Source: a virus
Length of the DNA stretch: 35,494 nucleotides
Reading direction: 5' to 3' (one strand)
IMG/VR virus record: IMGVR_UViG_3300042876_000459
Coordinates: 1-35,494 of that record
In this document: positions 16,059 through 23,071 of the stretch, in pieces
Numbering within the stretch: position 1 is the first letter of the stretch
Layout: each line of letters begins with the position of its first letter
Program-made: the position numbers and the translations under genes
Notes under the pieces: generated by a model
What the model saw: the letters and a program-made list of their open reading frames with translations, nothing else
Databases searched by the model: none
Told to the model about the DNA's origin: nothing

Positions 16059-17587
16059 CGCGTTCATTCGCTACAGCAAGGTCGTTCGCAACAGCGCGAT
16101 CGTTCGCTGCTGCTCGTTCGTTTGCATCAGCGAGAGGGCCGGACACCGCTCGCGTGTTTCGAGATGTGTCGTTCGACTATCAGCCTGGGTACAAGTTCGA
16201 CCCGTTGGCGGCGGCCGGCATCGATGGCGGGTTTGGCTCGGCAACGAACTGGACGGCACCTGGAGTCTGGACGATCTCTGGTGGAGTGGCGTCTACAGGC
16301 CTTGGCGCTGCAAATAATTTGTACACTTCGGTGTCTCCGCTTGCTGTTGGGCACCTGTACCGACTGACCTATACCATTGTCACGCTGGACAGCGGGACAT
16401 ATCGCATATACTGCGGCGGCTCGGCTCCCGGCACCGTTCGCAACGCTGTCGGTACGTATAGCGAAATCATTCGATGCGTTGGCGATGGCATCGTCTATGT
16501 TGTCAATGGCAACAACACTGTAGGATCCATCGACAATATCATCATAGAGCCGCTTGAAAGCGTGGTCTATTCACTTCCGTCGTGGCTCGCTCATAGTTAC
16601 TCTGGCGCTGGTATCACCTACGCTCTGTACTCGCAGATTGCAGCGGACCGTGTCATCTCCGGCTTGTCGGGGCCGCGCAGCAGGAACGTTGGTGCGGGAT
16701 TCGGGCTGGCGATTGAAGCAACGCGAACGAATCTTTGCACGCAAAGCTCGACGTTCAACGGCGCGGCGTGGTCGGTGGTCGCTGGCGGCTCTTCCACGAA
16801 CGACTCGACGGCGGCGCCAACGCTAGCGGTAACGGCAGACACGCTGACGTACACAGCCACCGCTGACTCTGGCAAGCGGCAGATTGGGATGCCAACGACA
16901 CCTCACAACCAGTCGTTGCACATCAAAAAAGCGACCGGCTCGAAGATTACAATCGAGGAGACTACAGGGGCAAGCGAGACCTCATATGTTCCGCTGACGA
17001 CGTGGCGGCGCGTGGACAGGAACTGCACGCCATCTGGTGCAGGCATCATACGCGTTGGCGGGACATCGACAGGGGAAGCTGGTGATTGCTACGTTTGGGG
17101 TGCTCAGGTCGAAGCCGCTCTGTACCCGTCGAGTCACATTCAAACCATTGCAGCGGCCGTTCAGCGTGCAGCCGAGAAGCTCACGATCTCGGACCTTGCC
17201 GGCTGCATCATGAACGGCTACTACGACCTCGGACTCAAGTTCGCCCCGCACTACGCGTCTACCGAGTATGCTTCCAATCACACGCTTTGGTACGCAGACG
17301 CTACGAACCAGGCCTACATTCGCGCTGCTGACGACGTGTTCGTGTTCGTTTGCGGCGGCGTCACCATCGAGTCCGCTGCGCAGACATGGGCACGAGAAGC
17401 TCAATTCGACGTTCGGCTCCGTCGGACTCCGACTGCGTGCGAACTCGTCGTCAACGGAGTCGCAAGCTCAGGAGCCGTCCAAGCAGCATGGTCGAGTCCG
17501 CCAGCCACCGCGACGCTACTGTCAGGCGCATCAGGCGCGGAGGAATGCGCGTCGCTAATTCGGTTCGACTGCCGCGTCCCAGTCTAG
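16055..17587 (+). CDS. Tail fibre / receptor-binding protein with N-terminal RSFATA repeats
   Basis: 510 residues from ATG 16055 (ATGA overlap). It begins with four copies of a basic hexapeptide (RSFATA, RSFATA, RSFAAA, RSFASA). A carbohydrate-binding-type region comes next (FGSATNWTAPGVWTISGGVAS), and the block EATRTNLCTQSSTFNGAAW through GAQVEAALYPSSHI is shared by many phage fibre and capsule-binding proteins. The last ~120 residues form a lectin/laminin G-like sandwich (YYDLGLKFAPHY... FDVRLRRTPTACELVVNG). It is the largest fibre gene, so it is the best candidate for host recognition. Confidence 0.68.
   Translation: MTRSFATARSFATARSFAAARSFASARGPDTARVFRDVSFDYQPGYKFDPLAAAGIDGGFGSATNWTAPGVWTISGGVASTGLGAANNLYTSVSPLAVGHLYRLTYTIVTLDSGTYRIYCGGSAPGTVRNAVGTYSEIIRCVGDGIVYVVNGNNTVGSIDNIIIEPLESVVYSLPSWLAHSYSGAGITYALYSQIAADRVISGLSGPRSRNVGAGFGLAIEATRTNLCTQSSTFNGAAWSVVAGGSSTNDSTAAPTLAVTADTLTYTATADSGKRQIGMPTTPHNQSLHIKKATGSKITIEETTGASETSYVPLTTWRRVDRNCTPSGAGIIRVGGTSTGEAGDCYVWGAQVEAALYPSSHIQTIAAAVQRAAEKLTISDLAGCIMNGYYDLGLKFAPHYASTEYASNHTLWYADATNQAYIRAADDVFVFVCGGVTIESAAQTWAREAQFDVRLRRTPTACELVVNGVASSGAVQAAWSSPPATATLLSGASGAEECASLIRFDCRVPV
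16058..16134 (+). repeat. Four tandem 18-base repeats at the fibre gene start
   Basis: Units of the form CGTTC(A/G)(T)TCGC...GC encode RSFATA-type hexapeptides back to back from codon 3. The repeats differ mostly at synonymous or Ala/Thr/Ser positions, so the peptide pattern is kept. Exact unit borders are approximate. Confidence 0.6.
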
Positions 17588-17596
17588 GAGACCACA

Positions 17597-17872
17597 ATGA
17601 TCGACTCCGTATTGCTTGCAGCAACCATCGTAGCAATAGTTAGAAAAGCGGCACCTGCCGTTGATGGAGCGTGGGTGTTGCTGGTCGCGGCAGGGGCAGC
17701 GATTGGAGCCGCGCTGATGCAGCACGCCCCTGATTGGAAGGCTGTTGGCATCAACGCTATTGTGGCTTGGATTGGTGCTGTGGGAGGCGTGTCGCTAGTC
17801 CAACGACTCATCGACCGTGCTACGTGGCCCGAAGCTCCAACGAGCCGGCAGAGCCCGCAGGCTAAGCGATGA
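17597..17872 (+). CDS. Holin-like small membrane protein
   Basis: 91 residues after a GGAGACCACA ribosome binding site. Hydrophobic segments lie at about 4-16, 24-42 (AWVLLVAAGAAIGAALMQ) and 50-70 (AVGINAIVAWIGAVGGVSLV), with a short hydrophilic C-tail (TSRQSPQAKR). Small size, two or three membrane spans and the position after the fibre genes fit a holin, which permeabilises the inner membrane to end infection. It overlaps the next gene by 4 bases, itself probably a lysis accessory. The family is not specifically recognised. Confidence 0.6.
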   Translation: MIDSVLLAATIVAIVRKAAPAVDGAWVLLVAAGAAIGAALMQHAPDWKAVGINAIVAWIGAVGGVSLVQRLIDRATWPEAPTSRQSPQAKR

Positions 17873-18324
17873 GCCCGGTGGCAGTCAGAGGCAACGGCCG
17901 GCACCCTAGCCTGCCTGATGATGAGGGCGACCATGAGTGCATCATGCGGCACGAGATTGCCAACATGCGCTCGACAGAGGACGCCTTGCTTGAGGGGCAG
18001 GGCAGGATGTTGGGCGAGTTCATGGAGTTTCGCGCGCATCAAACGGCGTTCGGCGAGACACTCCGAGCGCTCGTCGTCAAGGTCGACTATCTCAGTCGAG
18101 ACACAGACCGCTTGCAATCGCAGTCCGAGATAACCCAGGTTCAAACCCGCGAGGAGCTTATCGCTCGCGTTCGTGCTGCTGAGGAAGCCGCCAAGCGCTC
18201 CGTCCCGCCGGCTGGAATCAAGATCGAGATGGATCGCTCGACGCTAATCAAGATCGTGCTGGCAATCGTCGGAGCGTTCGCGGGCGGCGGCGGGTTAGTC
18301 AAGCTACTTGAGGTGATGAAGTGA
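17869..18324 (+). CDS. Coiled-coil protein with C-terminal membrane anchor, probable lysis accessory
   Basis: 151 residues: a charged N-terminus with an HECIMRHEIANM segment, a long coiled coil (about 35-105, RTEEDALLEGQ-like heptads and QVQTREELIARVRAAEEAA), then one hydrophobic segment at ~123-145 (TLIKIVLAIVGAFAGGGGLV). This resembles XhlA/BhlA-type accessory proteins, or an inverted spanin-like topology. The neighbours are a holin-like gene before it and a lipoprotein after it, both joined by 4-base overlaps, which supports a lysis cassette. Confidence 0.5.
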   Translation: MSPVAVRGNGRHPSLPDDEGDHECIMRHEIANMRSTEDALLEGQGRMLGEFMEFRAHQTAFGETLRALVVKVDYLSRDTDRLQSQSEITQVQTREELIARVRAAEEAAKRSVPPAGIKIEMDRSTLIKIVLAIVGAFAGGGGLVKLLEVMK

Positions 18325-18572
18325 ATCGAATCGCGCTATTCGTAACCGTGTTCCTAGCCGCAGCCATCGTCGGCGCGTGCGTGCGCGGGTTGCCCTCGCG
18401 CCTAATTCAAGGCTCTGCCGACGCTTGCGTGCAGCGCGCTCGCGAGCTTGGTGACATGGAGCTTGAGATCGCGTGCCAGACTGCAAGCGACTTGAGCCCG
18501 CTCCTGGACTTGATTGCAGCTCGTAGGTATGGTATGAATGGCTGTGGAGGGAACGATGGGGGAGCCGACTGA
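18321..18572 (+). CDS. Small predicted lipoprotein, possible outer-membrane spanin
   Basis: 83 residues, GTG start in a GTGA overlap. The N-terminus NRIALFVTVFLAAAIVGAC is a signal sequence with a lipobox-like VGAC, so Cys20 is the likely lipid-attachment site. The mature part holds three or four more cysteines and ends in a Gly/Asn/Asp-rich tail. Next to a holin-like gene, an outer-membrane spanin role is plausible in a diderm host. No proline-rich Rz1 pattern is present, so this stays tentative. Confidence 0.5.
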   Translation: MNRIALFVTVFLAAAIVGACVRGLPSRLIQGSADACVQRARELGDMELEIACQTASDLSPLLDLIAARRYGMNGCGGNDGGAD

Positions 18573-18693
18573 TACTATTCCCGCGCCGCCACCCGAGCCC
18601 GAGGAGGGCGAGGAGCTTCTCCCGATCCTAGACTGGTTGCGGTGCCCAGAGTTGAGGCCTGAGGATTCCTACGGAGGCGATGGTGGGCTATGA
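18556..18693 (+). CDS. Acidic 45-residue micro-protein
   Basis: The frame opens at ATG 18556 after GTGGAGGGAACG, a strong ribosome binding site inside the end of the upstream gene. It ends at TGA 18691-18693, overlapping the next ATG as ATGA. The peptide is Pro/Glu-rich (IPAPPPEPEEGEELLPIL), then WLRCPELRPEDSY, with no membrane segment. Clean coupling at both ends is the main evidence that it is a real gene. Function unknown. Confidence 0.6.
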   Translation: MGEPTDTIPAPPPEPEEGEELLPILDWLRCPELRPEDSYGGDGGL

Positions 18694-19736
18694 GCATCTG
18701 CCTGTGTATGATCGTCAAGGACGAGGCTAGCATCATCAGGAGATGTCTAGACTCAGCCAAAACGGTCATTGACTCATGGTGCATCGTCGATACTGGCTCC
18801 ACCGATGGGACGCAGGGCATCATTCGCGAGCATATGGCTGGAATCCCTGGCGAACTGCACGAGCGACCTTGGGTAGACTTCGCTCACAATCGCTCTGAAG
18901 CTATCGAGCTTGCCAGGCCGTTGGCGGATTGGCTGTTGCTGCTCGATGCTGACGAAGTGCTCGAAGCATCATGCCCGTTCGAGCCTGTGGCCGATGAGAT
19001 AGTCACTACGCATCTCCAGGCCGGTGGAGAGTTCGCGTTCCTTCGCACTACTTTTATTCGAGCGTCGTTGCCGTTTCGGTACGAAGGCGTCGTCCACGAA
19101 GCTGTTGTCTGCGACGAGCCTCATTCAGCCGGACAGTTGCATGGCTGGACGGTCACGTATCATCCAGATGGAGCTCGAAACGGAGACCCACAGAAGTACG
19201 AACGCGACATCGAAGTGCTTCGAACCGTGCTTGAAAAGGACCCCGCGAACGCGCGTTACAGGTTCTACTTCGCGCAATCGTTCCGCGATGCAGGCAGACC
19301 TTTTGAAGCTATCAATGAGTATCAAAATCGTGTGAAGCTAGGTGGATGGCAGGAGGAAGTCTGGTACTCGCTGTTCCAAATCGCCGTGCTTTTTGAACGT
19401 GTCGGCAGGGACCCGACGCAGAACTACCTTCGAGCGTTCCAATATCGTCCTTCAAGGCCTGAACCCATGGTCGAATTAGCTCGCTGGAATCGCGCCGCTG
19501 GAAACTTCGAGCTTTGCTACTGGTTTGCGAAGATTGCTGCCGAGATTCCTCGTACGAAGGATGGGCTATTCGTCGACACCTCATCACCTTGGCGAGCTCT
19601 CGACGAGCTTGCGCTTGGAGCGTATTACACTGGCCGCAAGGACGAGTTTGCTATCATCACTCAAAAGCTATTGAAGGTCTGCCCGGAACACGCTCGGCAT
19701 AGAATCGAGCAGAACGCGACATACGCATGCCTCTAG
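18690..19736 (+). CDS. Family 2 glycosyltransferase
   Basis: 348 residues. MSICLCMIVKDEASIIRRCL with VDTGSTDGT (33-41) and LLLLDADE (82-89, containing the D86-A-D88 motif that holds the metal and nucleotide-sugar) define a GT-A-fold GT2 enzyme of the SPBc2/WcaA-like type. The C-terminal half (about 170-345) is helical and repeat-like (YRFYFAQSFRDAGRPFEAINEY), reminiscent of TPR. It transfers a sugar from a nucleotide donor; the acceptor is unknown and could be a virion protein or host surface glycan. No membrane segment is seen. It lies late in the structural operon, which favours virion decoration or surface modification. Confidence 0.82.
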   Translation: MSICLCMIVKDEASIIRRCLDSAKTVIDSWCIVDTGSTDGTQGIIREHMAGIPGELHERPWVDFAHNRSEAIELARPLADWLLLLDADEVLEASCPFEPVADEIVTTHLQAGGEFAFLRTTFIRASLPFRYEGVVHEAVVCDEPHSAGQLHGWTVTYHPDGARNGDPQKYERDIEVLRTVLEKDPANARYRFYFAQSFRDAGRPFEAINEYQNRVKLGGWQEEVWYSLFQIAVLFERVGRDPTQNYLRAFQYRPSRPEPMVELARWNRAAGNFELCYWFAKIAAEIPRTKDGLFVDTSSPWRALDELALGAYYTGRKDEFAIITQKLLKVCPEHARHRIEQNATYACL

Positions 19737-20458
19737 TCTACGGCCTCGGCCTCATCCAAGACTTCGTCCTCGACTCCGATCCGCGGTATGGGTTCGAGAT
19801 CGTCGACACCTACCCTGCTGAAGCCTACCTGAGCAAGCCGTACATCACCGGCGTCGACCAGGGTTCTGCGAACTCATGCGTGCTGCAAGCTATCATGCAG
19901 GCGTTCTTTCTACTGGGCAAGCCGCAGATGAGCGCGAACGCTGCCTACTACGCGGCTCGGATCGTGGGCGGCGGCGAGACCTCGCACGACGGTCGCATGC
20001 TTCGTGACGACGGTTGCAGGCCTCGCGACGCCTGGGCTGCACTGCTGCGACACGGATACCCGCTCGAGGAGAAGTGCCCGTCCGACCCGGAGTCTATTGA
20101 CATCCCGCCCGATTGGGACTGCTGGCAAGAAGCGGCAGACGCAGATTGGGTGCGGGGTCGAAGGATTCTCGTGAACCGGACTAACGCCATCAAGCAGGCG
20201 ATCTGTCGAGAGGAACCGGTCGTGGTCGGGCTCGCTGTGGACCAAGCGCTGCTTGACCTTGGTGGAGGCGTGTGGACGTTCAATGGGGCGTTGAAGGGTT
20301 GGCACATGCCAGTCGTAATCGGCTACAACGTTCTCGGCATCATTGTCGCTAATTCGTGGGGCGAGTCTTGGGGCAACCATGGCGAAGGTTGCATCTCGTG
20401 GGAGCAGGTCGAGTCGGAGTGGACCTCAGATATCAGCGTGCCGGAGGTCAAGTTGTGA
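19727..20458 (+). CDS. Papain-like C1 family cysteine peptidase
   Basis: 243 residues. DQGSANSCV places Gln45 (oxyanion hole) and Cys51 (nucleophile) as in papain's QGSCGSCW. GWHMPVVIGY supplies His193, and VANSWGESWG supplies Asn209 and the Trp that shields it. All four catalytic positions are thus present. There is no signal peptide and only ~40 residues before the catalytic domain, so no classical inhibitory propeptide. It starts inside the end of the glycosyltransferase gene (10-base overlap). Possible roles are virion or injected-protein processing, or attack on host proteins; the sequence does not say which. Confidence 0.85.
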   Translation: MPLVYGLGLIQDFVLDSDPRYGFEIVDTYPAEAYLSKPYITGVDQGSANSCVLQAIMQAFFLLGKPQMSANAAYYAARIVGGGETSHDGRMLRDDGCRPRDAWAALLRHGYPLEEKCPSDPESIDIPPDWDCWQEAADADWVRGRRILVNRTNAIKQAICREEPVVVGLAVDQALLDLGGGVWTFNGALKGWHMPVVIGYNVLGIIVANSWGESWGNHGEGCISWEQVESEWTSDISVPEVKL

Positions 20459-20901
20459 AGCTGCATCTGACTCCGATCACAATATCAGACGCGAAGACAT
20501 TCGTTGCCGATCACCATCGGCATCACCCAGCACCTACAGGCGCTATATTCGCCGTAGCAGTCTCGAATGAGTCAGGCGTGGTTGGCGTAGCTATAGTCGG
20601 TAGGCCTGTGGCTAGAATGTGCGATAACGGCTGGACGGCCGAAGTGATTCGCGTGGCTGTTTTGCCAGGCGTCCCGAACGCATGTTCTATGCTTTATGGC
20701 GCCGCATGGAGAGCGTGTCGAGCGTTGGGTTATGCGAGGCTCATCACGTATATTTTAGCCACCGAGCCTGGGACATCATTGGCAGCCGCAGGATTTCGCA
20801 AAGTAGCAGAAGTAAAGGCTGAGACTTGGCATAGGGAGTCTAGGCCTAGAGTTGACAAGACACCATTGCAAGGCAAATTTAGGTTCGAGAAGGTCGCATG
20901 A
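20455..20901 (+). CDS. XF1762-family protein (GNAT-like fold)
   Basis: 148 residues from GTG 20455, which overlaps the peptidase stop (GTGA). The blocks FVADHHRHHPAPTGA, VGVAIVGRPVARM, EVIRVAVLPGVPNACSMLYGAA and LGYARLITYILATEPGTSLAAAGF are the conserved pattern of XF1762 proteins, found in many phages and prophages. The layout resembles an N-acetyltransferase core (the strand-P-loop region VIRVAVLPGVPNACS). A substrate is not known to me. It sits in the late cargo cluster between a protease and a lipoprotein. Confidence 0.78.
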   Translation: MKLHLTPITISDAKTFVADHHRHHPAPTGAIFAVAVSNESGVVGVAIVGRPVARMCDNGWTAEVIRVAVLPGVPNACSMLYGAAWRACRALGYARLITYILATEPGTSLAAAGFRKVAEVKAETWHRESRPRVDKTPLQGKFRFEKVA

Positions 20902-21152
20902 AACGAACTCTCCTACTTCTTTGGATGGTTGCCTGCACGCCGGCCACCTCGCCAGCGACAGGCTCAGCCTGCGAGCGCGCGTGTTCGACGCTCGCGGAGC
21001 TTGGCTGTCCCGAGGGCCAGCCGACGCCTCGCGGGAAGCCTTGCCTCGAGGTATGCCATCAGCAAGCGCCGCTGCTCCGCGTCGACTGTGTCGCAGAGGC
21101 GGATACGGTTGAGGACGTAAGGCAGTGCTCGGTTAGGTGCGTCGCACCCTGA
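20898..21152 (+). CDS. Cys-rich small lipoprotein
   Basis: 84 residues in ATGA overlap with the upstream gene. MKRTLLLLWMVAC is a short signal with lipobox MVAC, so Cys13 should be lipidated. The mature part has eight further cysteines, in patterns CERACSTLAELGCPEG and CLEVC...DCVAEA...CSVRC, likely four disulfides in the periplasm or on the cell surface. I recall similar small lipoproteins in phages of diderm environmental bacteria. Roles in superinfection exclusion or as a spanin are possible. Its 3' end overlaps the convergent HTH gene by 20 bases and closes the late operon. Confidence 0.6.
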   Translation: MKRTLLLLWMVACTPATSPATGSACERACSTLAELGCPEGQPTPRGKPCLEVCHQQAPLLRVDCVAEADTVEDVRQCSVRCVAP

Positions 21153-21342
21153 GTTCCGGGTGCCTGGCGATCCACCGTTGCATCGTGCGCAGCCCCACCC
21201 CAAGCGCTTCAGCTGCCCCTGCCTGAGTCCCAGCTTGAGCTAGCTCGATGGCGATGCGCGCGATTGCGTCCTCGCGCAGGCCATAGTCACCGGATTTGAG
21301 CATCGCTCCGAGGGCGATACCAATAGGGGAGCCGGCGCTCAT
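21133..21342 (-). CDS. Small helix-turn-helix protein (Fis/homeodomain-like)
   Basis: 69 residues from ATG 21342, which overlaps the upstream minus-strand stop (ATGA). The C-terminal ~40 residues (AIARIAIELAQAGTQAGAAEALGVGLRTMQRWIARHPEL) form a clear helix-turn-helix: the G-x-A-AEALGV turn and a recognition helix RTMQRWI. It likely binds DNA as a small regulator. The extended version starting at 21375 would overlap the zinc-ribbon gene without a ribosome binding site. Confidence 0.65.
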   Translation of the reverse strand: MSAGSPIGIALGAMLKSGDYGLREDAIARIAIELAQAGTQAGAAEALGVGLRTMQRWIARHPELRVRRT

Positions 21343-21716
21343 GATACTCGCTCCCCACCACACCATCTGTCCCATGCGTTTTGCAAGGCCACGCGCACGT
21401 CATCGCGATCTACGCCAGAACACCAAACGCTGTCGGCGCCATGAGTGTCGTGCGTGATCGTGATGTCTGCTCCAGGGAATTCCTCGGACATAGCCGAGTA
21501 CAGCAGAGCAACGTAGCTTTCCACGTCGTCAGCGGACGGCATCTCATCGCCCCAGCCGTCATTGTTGAGCGAGATCTGAATCATGACAGCATTACCCACT
21601 ACGGTGCTTTGGATCGCTGCCTTCGGATGATCTGGACAGCTCATACATTCGCCATCGACAAGCCCTTCAGACTCGACTTCGTTTCCGCATTCTTCGCAGC
21701 AATATACGATCTTCAT
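21339..21716 (-). CDS. Zinc-ribbon protein of unknown function
   Basis: 125 residues, with strong ribosome binding site TAGGAGGGTCCA before ATG 21716. The N-terminus carries CCEECG and CMSCPDH (Cys7/Cys10 and about Cys25/Cys28), a four-Cys zinc ribbon. The rest is an alpha/beta domain (DDVESYVALLYSAMSEEFPGADITITHD) containing WCSG and CGG near the end. A hairpin lies just upstream of the ribosome binding site. The downstream HTH gene is coupled to it. Confidence 0.6.
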   Translation of the reverse strand: MKIVYCCEECGNEVESEGLVDGECMSCPDHPKAAIQSTVVGNAVMIQISLNNDGWGDEMPSADDVESYVALLYSAMSEEFPGADITITHDTHGADSVWCSGVDRDDVRVALQNAWDRWCGGERVS

Positions 21717-21732
21717 TGGACCCTCCTACGTC

Positions 21733-21765
21733 AAAAGCCCCGGCCCACCGAAGGGTGCGGGGCTT
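21733..21765 (-). terminator. Hairpin-T-run module between minus-strand genes
   Basis: AAGCCCC (21735-21741) pairs with GGGGCTT (21759-21765), with an inner CACC/GGTG stem and a GAAG loop. On the minus strand the stem is followed by TTTT, then GACGTAGGAGGGT. It ends the 21782-21982 gene and lies right before the ribosome binding site of the zinc-ribbon gene. Confidence 0.6.
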
Positions 21766-21781
21766 GGCTGAGCGAGTGGTA

Positions 21782-21982
21782 CTACATAGACGACACGTCG
21801 AGCGCCTTGCAGAGTGCCACGTATGCGTCGTGTTGAGGCATTTCTAGCCCTTGCGACCGTGCGATGCGCACGCTGTCGTATACGTAGTCTTGGATCGTGA
21901 CGCCTTGCTCGGCTGCCTCGGCCGTGATGGCCTGCTCGTTATCCAGTCCAAACACAGAGATGAACAGTTCGTTCGTTGTCAT
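21782..21982 (-). CDS. Small hypothetical protein
   Basis: 66 residues from ATG 21982; an ATG two codons earlier (21988) would sit only one base from the AGGAGGGT ribosome binding site, so the second is preferred on spacing. Acidic and helical: LFISVFGLDNEQAITAEAAEQGVTIQDYVYDSVRIARSQG. The TAEAAEQGVTIQDYVYD stretch recalls short ribbon-helix-helix-like or adaptor proteins, but no family is recognised. Bounded on both sides by hairpins. Confidence 0.55.
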   Translation of the reverse strand: MTTNELFISVFGLDNEQAITAEAAEQGVTIQDYVYDSVRIARSQGLEMPQHDAYVALCKALDVSSM

Positions 21983-22001
21983 TGTCATACCCTCCTAACT
22001 C

Positions 22002-22028
22002 AAAAGCCCCAGGCTTTCGCTCTGGGGC
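22002..22028 (-). terminator. Hairpin-T-run module upstream of the 21982 gene
   Basis: GCCCCAG (22006-22012) pairs with CTGGGGC (22022-22028) around a 9-base loop. On the minus strand it is followed by TTTT, then GAGTTAGGAGGGT. It starts 7 bases after the stop of the 53-residue gene and so could end that transcript while its flank serves the next gene. Confidence 0.6.
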
Positions 22029-22034
22029 ATCTCC

Positions 22035-22196
22035 TCACCATTCCGTCTCTCTTATCGCTCTCGCCATCTCGTCGCAGTCATCCTTTCCCCATCCCCACCT
22101 CGTCGCCATCTCTGCCACCATCTTGACTGCCTCCCTCTTGCTTCCCGTCACTTCCTTCACCATCTCAACCATCTTGTTCGCTTGTTCGTTGCTCAT
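22035..22196 (-). CDS. Small charged protein, probably translated from a leaderless mRNA
   Basis: 53 residues: MSNEQANKMVEMVKEVTGSKREAV region, then WGWGKDDCDEMARAIRETEW. It is helical and amphipathic, with Met and Val at regular spacing. No Shine-Dalgarno is present, but a promoter (TTGCGC, 17 bases, TATATA) ends six bases before the ATG. It is first in the four-gene minus-strand cluster. Function unknown; a regulator or small binding protein is possible. Confidence 0.6.
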   Translation of the reverse strand: MSNEQANKMVEMVKEVTGSKREAVKMVAEMATRWGWGKDDCDEMARAIRETEW

Positions 22197-22202
22197 GATC
22201 TA

Positions 22203-22231
22203 TATATACGCCTTCGAAGGCGCATGCGCAA
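22203..22231 (-). promoter_or_regulatory. Leftward sigma70-type promoter
   Basis: On the minus strand, -35 TTGCGC (22231-22226), a 17-base spacer, and -10 TATATA (22208-22203). The ATG at 22196 follows after 6 bases, so the transcript start should coincide with the start codon. The spacer contains the palindrome at 22209-22222. Confidence 0.55.
22209..22229. promoter_or_regulatory. Two overlapping palindromes within the leftward promoter
   Basis: CGCCTTCGAAGGCG (22209-22222, perfect 14-base palindrome) overlaps GCGCATGCGC (22220-22229, perfect 10-base palindrome). The first fills the spacer and the second overlaps the -35 box of the leftward promoter. Operator sites for a dimeric regulator are the simplest reading. 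Confidence 0.5.
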
Positions 22232-22246
22232 CCATAAATCGACAGG

Positions 22247-22274
22247 TCGACAATTTTTTCTGAAGTGCTATGAT
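22247..22274 (+). promoter_or_regulatory. Rightward promoter for the hydrolase gene
   Basis: TCGACA (22247-22252), a 16-base spacer containing a T6 tract, and TATGAT (22269-22274). The ATG at 22282 lies 7 bases after the -10 box and there is no ribosome binding site, which predicts a leaderless mRNA. A second TCGACA copy lies 8 bases upstream (22239-22244), giving a direct repeat. Confidence 0.55.
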
Positions 22275-22281
22275 ATAAGCC

Positions 22282-22863
22282 ATGAACGAACGAATCAATA
22301 ACGTTCGCGCCCGTATGGTAGCGCTAGCGCGCGATTGCATCGGCTGGGACTGCGGAGACCCATATACGCGGCCTGATTTTGAGCGGCTCATTGGTCCTGC
22401 CCCAACTGGAGCGCGGTGGCCGCTCGACCTGCCATACCTCAACGAACCGCACGGACGGCCGAATGGGATGTCTACCTGCGCGATGGTAGCGATGGGTCTG
22501 CTGCGCCGGCTTGGCCCCGGCTCTGACGCTGTGATGGCTCCCTACAAGCCTGGCGACGGCCTCGATGTCGCGATCCAGTTCGCCAAGGAGTGCGGTGCTT
22601 GGCAGATGCCGGTCGTCGGAGCGGACTTGCGTCCAGAGCCTGGGGATATCGTCCAGCTTGTGGGGCCGATGCACGCCTTGGTTTGCGTGGATTGGGACGG
22701 AGACATGCTCGTCAGCGTGGACGGCGGGCAGGTTGGCAAGACCGGATTGCAGGCTATCAAGGAGCGGCGCCGACCATGGGAGCTGCGAGGCGGCGTACCG
22801 TGGCTTGGCGGGCGGCGTGTCGATGGGTGGATCGCGCTGGACTTGCTTAGGTGGACTGCTTGA
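22282..22863 (+). CDS. NlpC/P60-CHAP-like hydrolase, candidate endolysin
   Basis: 193 residues. STCAMVAMGLLRRLG (Cys66 at the start of a helix), PEPGDIVQL and GPMHALVCVDWDGDMLVSVDGGQ (His131, then Asp/Gln positions on following strands) are the order and spacing of a papain-fold cell-wall peptidase or amidase of the NlpC/P60 or CHAP type. No signal peptide and no binding domain are visible, so release would depend on the holin. It has its own promoter, apart from the holin-like gene. Its end overlaps the convergent operon by 17 bases. An alternative role is tail-associated peptidoglycan cleavage. Confidence 0.65.
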   Translation: MNERINNVRARMVALARDCIGWDCGDPYTRPDFERLIGPAPTGARWPLDLPYLNEPHGRPNGMSTCAMVAMGLLRRLGPGSDAVMAPYKPGDGLDVAIQFAKECGAWQMPVVGADLRPEPGDIVQLVGPMHALVCVDWDGDMLVSVDGGQVGKTGLQAIKERRRPWELRGGVPWLGGRRVDGWIALDLLRWTA

Positions 22864-23071
22864 CCTTGCGCACAACGAACTCCACCTTGATATCGGCCAC
22901 CACGTACTGCGTGACACCGCCGTTATCGTCCTCTACGCACACAATTAGCGGCTCGTCTCGCCATGGCCCTAGTATCCTTCGAGCAAACCATTCGGCTGCC
23001 TTGTGGGATTTCTTGACTGGCGCATCGTCTGCAAAACGTTGGCAGCCTCTTCTGTGCTCCCAGACTTTCAT
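22847..23071 (-). CDS. Small hypothetical protein, last gene of the leftward early operon
   Basis: 74 residues from ATG 23071, preceded by AAGGTGG and overlapping the upstream stop (ATGA). The N-terminus is basic (KVWEHRRGCQRF), then WFARRILGPWRDE and a strand-rich C-terminus (PLIVCVEDDNGGVTQYVVADIKVEFVVRKV). No family recognised. Longer in-frame extensions upstream are antisense or out-of-frame to the next gene and are not supported. Confidence 0.55.
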   Translation of the reverse strand: MKVWEHRRGCQRFADDAPVKKSHKAAEWFARRILGPWRDEPLIVCVEDDNGGVTQYVVADIKVEFVVRKVKQST

